Source of the DNA: Astragalus membranaceus
Taxonomy: Eukaryota > Streptophyta > Magnoliopsida > Fabales > Fabaceae
Assembly: GCA_039519185.1 (NCBI GenBank)
Contig: CM076849.1
Coordinates: 78,971,621-79,035,620, forward strand
Direction: 5' to 3'
DNA length: 64,000 bases
The position numbers and the translations under genes were made by a program. How positions within the stretch are numbered: position 1 is the first letter of the stretch; every line of letters starts with the position of its first letter. This document shows, one piece after another, positions 56,894 through 64,000 of this stretch. The notes beneath the pieces were generated by a model. That model was not told where the DNA came from, did no database searches, and saw nothing but the letters and a program-made list of their open reading frames with translations.

Positions 56894-57190
56894 GATCAGG
56901 ATGCTAGCTTAAGGTTTGGGTAGAGAATTAGGAGTCTTTGCTCAGAAGAATTTAGTTGAGTTTGGAGAAGTGGAAGTTGAGAAATTGGAGTGTGTTGATA
57001 TTGGAGAAGTGGAAGTGTTTAGTGATATTTATAAGGGTTGTGTCTATATTTGACCAAATAAAAAATGTTTTGTGTCTATATTTGGATACTACGTTGCCAG
57101 CTTGTTGGACTTTCTAAAATGGGATGAACTTTGTTTTGATAATTTTATATAATATAATAATAAGGTCCACTTGTGACAACTTATTAATGA
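56894..57190 (-). promoter_or_regulatory. Upstream region of RING-H2 copy 2, with the unoccupied CACTA-1 site
   Basis: On the minus strand this ends AATAAGTTGTCACAAGTGG then ACCTTATTATTATA at 57140-57185. It matches the two flanks of CACTA-1 (AAGTGGACCT / CCTTATTATTATATA) joined with a single CCT. Confidence 0.75.
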
Positions 57191-57660
57191 AGAAATAAAT
57201 CCATAATATATAAAAGTGTTCTCTTGCCCTATTAACCCAAAGTCAAGTGTATTTTATTATGAACAGTTGAGACAATTTCATGCGTTCTCAATTCTGTAGT
57301 ACAATTTGGAAAGTTTATATTTGGAAAGCCATCAACGAGCTAGTACTATTTTTAAAAAAAAATCCTAAATAGAATTCCCAATTTAACCAGAAAGTTTAAA
57401 AAAGAAAAGTGAAATGTAAATGCGATACAACTTGAAAGAGATCAACATAATTATATAATGCCGTTAATGAAAATAGTTACTTCTCTGCCTCTTTTTGAAA
57501 ATACCAAAAGAGATCGAAGCTTTACAGTTCTTCTAGTTTTTGGTTTTTTCAAATAGGTAAACACAAAAGCAGCTTTCAACAAATTTTTTAGCTTTTTTAT
57601 AAACTAAAAACAGTTTTTAGAAACTGTTATCAAACAGGCCTTACTCTTTCTTCTAAATTT
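57191..57660. other. AT-rich intergenic DNA, no gene seen
   Basis: No supportable frame or repeat boundary. Confidence 0.6.
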
Positions 57661-57664
57661 ATAT

Positions 57665-57975
57665 GTATATGTTCCGATCTGTTTTCCGGGAGGAGAACAG
57701 CCGAACACAAACAATGATAAAATAGCGTAGAGCTTTGAGAAAAATTAGTGAAATGGTAAATTTCGGATCATTTCATTGGCCTCAAGGGCGTGTTTATATA
57801 TATAATACTGGTGCAATTAATGCTAATTAAGACTAATAACCGCTAATAATTACAGATAATGGCTGATCCGACCGTTACAGACAAATAGCGAGGAATCTAA
57901 GATTTTTCCCTGAGATTCTACTAGTGTTATTGACTGATCATATGTAATATATCACCAATACGACCATTTTTTTCA
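57665..57975 (-). repeat. Possible copia-type LTR fragment
   Basis: On the minus strand a TATATATATAAACACGCCC promoter-like stretch is followed by TTTTTCTCAAAGCTCTACGC and ends near GGAACA. The layout is that of a short LTR, but no TSD or second LTR was found. Confidence 0.35.
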
Positions 57976-58042
57976 TAAATATTTTACTATCCAATGAAGT
58001 TTATAAAATTTATAACATATACAGAGACCTATAATTAATTAC

Positions 58043-58150
58043 TCAACGTATCTCCCATGTATCTTGGTCATCAGTACGAATGTCACAAAAAGTATTAAAG
58101 AGTAGAACTTCAGCTCCATACTCGGCGAAGACCCTTCTAAGTTGGGTTTT
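58043..58150 (-). pseudogene. RING-H2 gene, copy 3, 3' fragment
   Basis: Encodes only the tail after the RING finger (EYGAEVLLFNTFCDIRTDDQ, then DTWEIR and TGA), clearly homologous to copies 2 and 4. The RING finger itself is missing, cut at about 58150. Confidence 0.75.
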
Positions 58151-58440
58151 TCAATATGAACGATCCTCAACAAGGCTCTGACAGGTCCATTTACTAGCCT
58201 TAGGGGCTGATTCTTTTTTGGAGTTTGATCCCACCTTAAAGGGTACAGAGAGTGCCACAGTCCCAAGTGACCCCGCAACACTTTCAATATCTTGAGCACT
58301 AGCCACAATCGTCAATTTCTTAGCTGTAGGGGTAAAGTAGTTCGGTAAGTCAACATTCTGGTTCATAGGAGTGCTTACCTTCCCTATCACCCTGGTAGGA
58401 TCAAGTGTGGGCTCTTGATTTGGCTCCTTAACCTTCTAGG
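58151..58440 (-). pseudogene. Unidentified open fragment
   Basis: An open minus-strand frame (GKVSTPMNQNVDLPNYFTPT, KESAPKASKWTCQSL) of about 90 residues with no domain I recognise. It lies between a RING fragment and an integrase fragment, so a transposon origin is likely. Confidence 0.3.
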
Positions 58441-58622
58441 GGGTTGTATAACCTCAACTCTTTACAAAAATCCGTTACTACGGAGCTTGCGAACTGGGTT
58501 CCATCGTTTGATACGATTTCCGATGGGAGACCGAACCTGCATATTATGTTTTTCCAATAAATTTTTTTAACTTTGGATGTCGTGAAGGAGGCTACTAATT
58601 CTACTATTCTCCATTGATGAAA
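58441..58622 (-). pseudogene. Integrase core fragment of a Ty3/gypsy element
   Basis: The minus-strand translation includes NIICRFGLPSEIVSNDGTQF and then SSVVTDFCKEL, matching the second catalytic Asp region of gypsy integrases (usually FG-P--I--DNG-QF). Asp is kept, but the usual DNG is NDG. Only about 60 residues remain. Confidence 0.75.
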
Positions 58623-58739
58623 AATTCCACAGTAACGATTTTACTGGGCCGGGAGCAACTGAAAAAAGGTCCCAAAATTTATGTACCTCCTTCACGACAT
58701 AATATGTTTTGTCCTGATGTAGAACCTGAGTTGAGGTAG

Positions 58740-59650
58740 CATTCGAGTTAGATCGACGTACGCTCCGAGCTCATGAGTGGATGACCCGCCGTGGGCGTGA
58801 TACCAGCACACACTCTGATGCCCAAATCAATATAGTGGGTTATACGATGATATGGGATATGAGATCTTACCTAGAGCGCTAAGGCGGACCAGTATTTATA
58901 GAGTGGATGACGTGCTGCGAGCCATTGGATTTGGGCTGATCTTTCCCCTTGCGTTAGGAGGGTCTCGGATGGAGATCCGTGCCAACATGTGCCGATTTGC
59001 CCCGGTCCTCGCATGCGTCGAGTTACGTCGCATTGATCCGCTGAGGTTGGCCTTGGATCGGAACAGTTGCCCCCAGGCCAGGGTCGGAATGTGACCACGG
59101 TCTAATATCTAGGATAATGTAAAAAATATCGACGTAGCTCAGCTTGGCGCGTGATGCTGGAGTGGTTCGAGATGCGTGCACGTGGATCATTAATGACAGC
59201 CTTCATGGAGTGCTTCAATCGATGTGTTTTGGCGGCGCACTGCTTCGTTTCGAGAGCGGGCAGATTCGACGTGTTGTCATAATGACGTGACACTTCGAGT
59301 TCTGGAGTTCGCACCCTTCCTCGGTGCATAAATATAGGGCTTTTCTTCAGCATTTGGACTTTTGCAATTTGTTCTACGTCGACGCTCTGATTTGCATATT
59401 CATTGGACCGAACTCCCAGTGGATATTTTCCTGTTTCCGGCGAAATTTCAGGCGAGTTTTCTAGCGAACCCTTCGAGCTATCTCCCGAGGTATGTTTTTT
59501 TCCCCCATTGCCTTCTTCTTTCGGGTCAACCAACACTGTTCGGCCCTTTATAGGGTGGCCGGGGTGGCCGAGTTTCAGGTCGACCTTCGTCTCCCAAGTG
59601 CTTGTATTGCTCGCGACTTACATTTGATGTCGAGCACATCTTAATCGTGT
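58740..59650 (+). repeat. Probable gypsy LTR and leader
   Basis: GC-richer DNA with CAGCACACACTCTGATGCCC, CCCCCAGGCCAGGG, and a TATA-like CATAAATATAGGG at about 59327 followed by CT-rich DNA. It is followed at 59657 by an ATG frame. A segment related to CAGCACTCTGACGCCC also occurs at 17270. The open frame on the opposite strand (59102-59536) is not gene-like. Confidence 0.4.
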
Positions 59651-59656
59651 AGGTGT

Positions 59657-60090
59657 ATGGCCGGGAAGAAACTGACAAATCAAGACCCGGCGATATGCGG
59701 CAAATCTTCCCCCAGAGAACTCTTTGAAATACTTATGTAGGGAGAGAGGGACACGTCCGATGTTGACGCCGCCCGGGGAGTAGGGGATGGCCAAGTGTCT
59801 TTTGAGGACCATACTTGTATGAGCTCGGCGGGTGAGAGCACTGATACCAATGCGGTGAGCCTGGGCGATGATGATAGTGATACGGAGTCAAGGGAAGAGA
59901 AAGAAGGAGAAGGTGAATCCTTGGTCGGGAATGAAGTTCGTAGGATCTCGGCAGAGATGCCAGTTCCCGAGGTGGAGCTGGTCTAGGACATCGAGGTCAC
60001 ACAGACTCGACTTCAGCAAGACAGAGGCTCTTCTACTGTGAGGGAAGCCCATGTTTTGTGAAGTCGACGTCGTGGGAGATTGGGTGGCTT
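59657..60090 (+). pseudogene. Retrotransposon ORF fragment, acidic
   Basis: Starts MAGKKLTNQDPAICGKSSPR; a stop follows and the frame changes. From 59795 it reads SFEDHTCMSSAGESTDTNAV, then an acidic Asp/Glu/Ser stretch to 59986. It lies after an LTR-like stretch, so it is probably the first ORF of a gypsy element. No domain recognised. Confidence 0.4.
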
Positions 60091-60143
60091 TCGATGTCAC
60101 TATATAAACTTTATAACATATCGAAATACCTATAAATAATTAC

Positions 60144-60306
60144 TCAACGTATCCCCCATGTATCAAGATCATCAGTATGAATGTCACAAAAAGTATTAAA
60201 GAGCCGAACTTCAGCTCCATACTCAATGAAGACCCTTCTATTTGGCCTCACTGGTTCTTTGGATAGAGGGAAAGTATCCTTGAAAGCAACTCAAATTCTC
60301 AACTTA
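60144..60306 (-). pseudogene. RING-H2 gene, copy 4, 3' fragment
   Basis: Encodes the end of the RING finger and the tail: FKDTFPLSKEPVRPNRRVF, then EYGAEVRLFNTFCDI and DTWGIR. Two zinc ligands are lost (CPLC reads FPLS). The 3' flank (ATAAACTTTATAACATAT, 60103-60120) is shared with copy 3 (about 58000-58020). Confidence 0.78.
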
Positions 60307-60999
60307 CTATAGGAACTAGTATTACAAAAAAGTTAATGGATGTGTGAATCTACGGGCATTTCAATACATGTTCACATCAAATATTTAACTATTTTTCACA
60401 TCATAATAGACGCAGGATGACCCAACCGACGGTCTTTGCAACAACAAACTTATTATGGTCCAAACCCTAAGTTTTTTTTTTCATCAGTTTTAGTCCCTCT
60501 TAACTTTTAATAGCGCATACAAGCTTTATAAAAGGTCCAAAAAAGTGTTATTAAAGTTATTAGGGACTAAAACAGATAAAAAAACTTGGGTGACCAAAAG
60601 TAGCTGGAATTTTTTTTATTAGGGACTAAAACTCGCATCATATTTTTACTTTATGATTTTTTGTTATTTTTATTTCTAATACTTTAGTTAATTGTAATTT
60701 TTTGTGTTATTTAAATTTACATTCAGTCAATTTTTTCACATTTTTTGTATATTTTTAAACTTGGCTTGTAAGTTAGGCCGTAAGAGAAATGCTTTTTTGA
60801 TATTCAATGTAACACTTAAATTTACATTCATATGCATATCCTTTTGTTTTTTTATTTTTTTCTCTCCTCAGAATTCCAAACACATTAAAGCTGGATGTAT
60901 TTTTATACGTTGTAGGTGTAAGTTAAAAAATTAAGCTGACAAAAAAACGAGTAAAAAAAACACTACTCATATCAGAAATAAAGTGAATATATAAACTTA
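60307..60999. other. AT-rich DNA with an inverted GTTTTAGTCCCT repeat
   Basis: GTTTTAGTCCCT at 60487 is followed by AGGGACTAAAAC at 60568 and 60623, so a fold-back relic is likely. Part resembles 53690-53825. No gene seen. Confidence 0.5.
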
Positions 61000-61415
61000 G
61001 GTTATAACACTTGTCTGCTAAGTGTTACGATTTGCATTCGGTAAAGTTTTGGCTTATAAAAACATATGTTCTGTAATGTAAAGTTAACAAAAACTGTTTA
61101 AAAAGTTATCCATGAATATGAAAAGGCAAAATTTTCTCATTTTCATTTAAGGAAAAATGTTGAAATCAAACCTAGTTATTTTTTAATAATTCCAAATCAA
61201 AACATAATCCAAATTATGTTTATACATAGGGCAACTCAACATCTAGAGTACAAGAGGAGCATGACAATCAACTTCATCAAATCATAAGAAGTGATAACAA
61301 GCAAAAAGAAAGATTTATTAGCGAAATTTAGTGCTAGCAACACATTTACACAATCTCTTCAACACTCACTCTATGCACTTGCCAGTGCTATTAAGGGTTT
61401 CAAATTGCGGACCGC
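61000..61415 (-). repeat. Inverted copy of the 15107-17036 segment, without the MULE
   Basis: High identity to the inverse complement of 15107-15340 joined directly to 16849-17036. It keeps only the last 20 bp of the hAT MITE before the CACTA-4 end. Confidence 0.9.
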
Positions 61416-61919
61416 CACTACAAAAAAAAACGTTATTTGCGACGGACATTAGCGACGGAATATGATTCCCTCGCTAAAACTGACATTAGCGATGGAATTT
61501 GCGAGGGAATAAGGGTCTTCGTTTTTTTGAAAATTAGCGACGGAAGTTAGTGCATTAGCGACGAAACAGTCTGTCGCTAATTATTTGGAGGGAAACTGAA
61601 ATCAGAACAGCACGGAAACCGAAGCGATTAGCGACGGAAATACTGTTCCCTCGCTAATGTTTTTGACCGTTCCACCTTGGTTAGCGTGAAGGGATTAGCG
61701 ACGGAATAGTCCCTCGCAAATTCCGTCTCTAACCCCAATTAAATAGAATCAGATCCCTTTTCCTCTCTCTGTTTCCTCTTCTCTCTCACTCCCTCACTCT
61801 TCTCTCACGAACCCCAACCCCACCACACCCTTTCCAGCACCACCACCCCACGACAGCCGCACCACCGCCACCACACCACCGCTCACCCGTCACTCCTCTC
61901 TCTCTCCTACGCGACGCCT
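61416..61919. mobile_element. CACTA-4 terminus with TTAGCGACGGAA repeats, interrupted by element D
   Basis: CACTACAAAAAAAAACG starts at 61416, followed by more than ten copies of TTAGCGACGGAA or its inverse up to 61735. Then comes CT-rich, CCACCAC-rich DNA like a 5' UTR. It is cut at 61920 by an LTR. The other end is outside the window. Confidence 0.75.
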
Positions 61920-64000
61920 GTAACGCCCCAATTTTATTAAAATCTATTTTTGAGATGAATTGGTAGAATGATTGAAGAAATTAGAGAGTTATTGGCATGG
62001 GAACCGTGGTAGAAATGATTAGAATTAAGGTTCGGTTTTGCAGGTTTTGCATTCTCAATTGAACTCCGTTTTGTATGCTTCTTGTTTAGTTGGAAAGTAG
62101 ACTGAATTCCCTACAAAGTAGGCACTGGTTTCATCAAATTTCATTAAGAAATGAGAAAGGAAGTTTGGTTGCAAGTTGAGTAAGAAGTTCTGTCCAAGTT
62201 TGGTACCTCATTGTAGTATATTGAAAATCTGTACCAAATGGTTACTTATTTTGGAAATTAAAAATCATAGATAGAAACTACACTTCGAGAGCTTTCCAAC
62301 GAGTGGTCATTTGTTAAAATCCGATGTCGTTTGCTATTTTAATTAATTCGCCGAAGCAGGTGTTGGGTGTTTTGCGCGTGACTGGCGCTGCAGTCGCGCT
62401 CCGCGCGCAAGTCACGTATGGTTGCTGTCTGTTCGCGCTGCAGTTGCGCTCCGAGCGCAAGACGCGCGCGAGTCTGCTATTTATGCAGCGTTTTGCGCAG
62501 ATTGGGTCATTTTTACCCATTTTCACTCTTTTGGGCATAACTTTCTCTCTAGAACTCCGTTTGTGACGCGGTTTGTTGCGTTCTTCTCATATTTCAGAGG
62601 GCTTCGATAAGAGAGCAGTTCCTGAGTTAGAAGCCAAGGGAGGTGAGAACGAAATTGGATCTTCCCAAAGCTAAGGGTTAGGGTTTTCGCGAGTTGGAGG
62701 AAGAGCTTGTTGGTGTCTTGCAATCCCTTGGAGCATTGCCTAGTAATTCGACTTCTAAGAGGTTAGGGGGTCCTCTTCTTATCTTTAATAGCTTATGAGA
62801 TTGAGTATTGCCTAGGGTTAGGTTTTAGAATGATTTATATGAATGCATTGTTGTGTTGTTGATTTAATCGTAGTGTTGTGATATGTGATTAGAAATTCTC
62901 TATGTTAAAATCGCATACTTGGTGTTTTGATTGTTGCTAAGGTGAATTGCATGTCACATGTTTGAGTATATGACTTGTGGTGTTTGTTTGGTGAAAATTG
63001 AGGATCATGATGATGATTGAATTATATATATATGATTGGGTGTTTGGTGAGTTTAATTTGGCGTTTGAATTAGAAAAATTTTGATTTTGGGAGTTCCTAG
63101 GCGCCTTGGGTGCCATATGCCTTGTTGCTGGAAATTTTGTCCCATTGTGTCTTGTGTGTTGCTGGAAAAATTGTCCCATTGTGTCTTGTGTTGTTGCTGG
63201 AAAAATTGTCCCATTGTGTCTTGTGTGTTGCTTCAGAAAATTGTCCCATTGTGTCACATAATGTTGATGGAAAATGGTCCCTATGTGCAATAGTGATAGG
63301 TGCCAAGTGTTTGTGCCAAAGTATACTGTGTTCTGCTGCTGTCTGGGCATTTCTGCCAAATCGCGCCTCACTTGCGCCTAAGTCGCGCGCCACGCGCGAC
63401 TGTTACTGGGCATTTCTGCCCATTCGCGCCTCACTTGCGCTGAAGTCGCGCTCCACGCGCGAAGCGCCAGAATTTTCTGCTGTTTCGAGTCGTTTTCAGC
63501 ACGTGTCTCGGTTTTGTTCCAAACTTGTTTTTGGCATATCTTTTGACTCGGTTATCCAAATTTGACGGTTCAAAATGCGTTTCGAAGCTAATTTCAGTGT
63601 CTATCCAAATGTTCTGGTTTTATGCAAAAATGGATTATTTTACTGGTGTTTCTGGGCTGAGGCGTTCAAGTGTCTAAATGGCAATTTTTACTCACTTTCC
63701 CTATGTCGTGTCAAATCCTAAATTGGCCTAATTGAAATTGGTGTTGGTGTGAGTGGTGGGTTGAGTTGGTGAGTGTATTATGGTGTGATTGGTGAGCAGA
63801 GGCTTCGGCCTAATTTTAATTGGTGAGCTGATTAATACAATGGTGAGAATACGAATAAAATGGTGAGTTGATTGAATGGTGAATTGATGAATTGTGTGGC
63901 GTGTTGTGATGCATTTCCACAGCATTTCATGAAACATGTGCATTATTGGTGAGCAGAGGCTTCGGCCTAATTTTATTTTGGTGAGCAGAGGCTACGGCCT
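61920..64000 (+). repeat. Element D: LTR related to element A, running off the window
   Basis: Starts TGTAACGCCCCAATTTTATT at about 61920. Sequence shared in kind with element A includes TTGAACTCCGTTTT and GGCTTCGGCC repeats (63800, 63957, 63988). It also holds a four-unit minisatellite (63120-63255), GC-rich patches with GCGCGC words (62390-62475 and 63355-63465), and the end-of-window repeat GGTGAGCAGAGGCTTCGGCC. Orientation follows the TGTAACGCCCC start. No coding seen. Confidence 0.7.
63120..63255. repeat. Minisatellite, unit about 38 bp, in element D
   Basis: Four copies of TTGCTGGAAAAATTGTCCCA with TTGTGTCTTGTG between. The overlapping open frames in this stretch are repeat artefacts. 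Confidence 0.9.

Noticed and set aside
59102..59536. A 144-codon minus-strand frame
   Set aside because: It is antisense to an LTR/leader-like stretch with a plus-strand TATA motif. The protein has no recognisable domain and the GC-rich DNA favours open frames.
62314..62566. Open frames on both strands with Arg/Ala-rich translation
   Set aside because: They overlap the GCGCGC patch of the element D LTR and show no domain.

Overview
This is a repeat-dominated plant nuclear segment, most likely from a legume (Fabaceae). The evidence is AT-rich DNA with long microsatellites, Ty3/gypsy LTR retrotransposons with 3 to 3.6 kb LTRs (one family has the terminal sequences and arginine-tRNA-type primer site expected of Ogre elements), four or more CACTA (En/Spm) transposons, a MULE, a hAT MITE, Helitron ends, and plant-type RING-H2 and receptor-like kinase sequences. 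I see no intact host gene. The only host-type coding sequences are four broken copies of a small RING-H2 gene and a kinase/amidohydrolase chimera carried inside a CACTA element. The species cannot be fixed from sequence alone.

Layout. 1-4388: 5' part of a Ty3/gypsy (Tat-like) element on the minus strand, with LTR, primer site and a gag-protease frame broken by stops. 4389-6634: AT-rich DNA with a CACTA end and a Helitron end. 6635-11561: a complete CACTA element (TSD CCT) with TNP2 and TNPA-like genes. 11562-12404: RING-H2 pseudogene 1. 12484-14630: probable non-autonomous Helitron with a minisatellite and a long internal duplication. 14640-15124: hAT MITE. 15341-16839: MULE with 9-bp TSD. 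17041-48500: remains of an older CACTA element, split twice. It is split by a three-level nest of LTR elements (17462-43710), in which element A contains element C (Ogre-like, 21984-43317) and C contains element B (Tekay-like, 28037-37260). It is split again by a second complete CACTA element (44448-48078) carrying the chimeric gene.

48593-53374: a Tat-type gag gene interrupted by a 3.6-kb Ogre-type solo LTR (48927-52543). 53830-55592: another LTR/gag 5' region followed by a LINE 3' end. 55593-56440: DNA ending in a Helitron 3' terminus. 56493-57190: RING-H2 pseudogene 2, inverted relative to copy 1 and carrying the empty site for the first CACTA element. 57191-60306: two RING-H2 3' fragments among gypsy and copia-like debris. 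61000-61415: an inverted copy of the 15107-17036 segment, without the MULE. 61416-61919: a CACTA end, cut at 61920 by an LTR that runs off the window.

The parts do not form a pathway; they record a history. A small RING-H2 cluster duplicated and inverted, then was filled by successive transpositions. Nine insertions can be delimited by target-site duplications (eight exact, one 7 of 8), and two have matching unoccupied sites within the same window, so much of the order of events can be read here.
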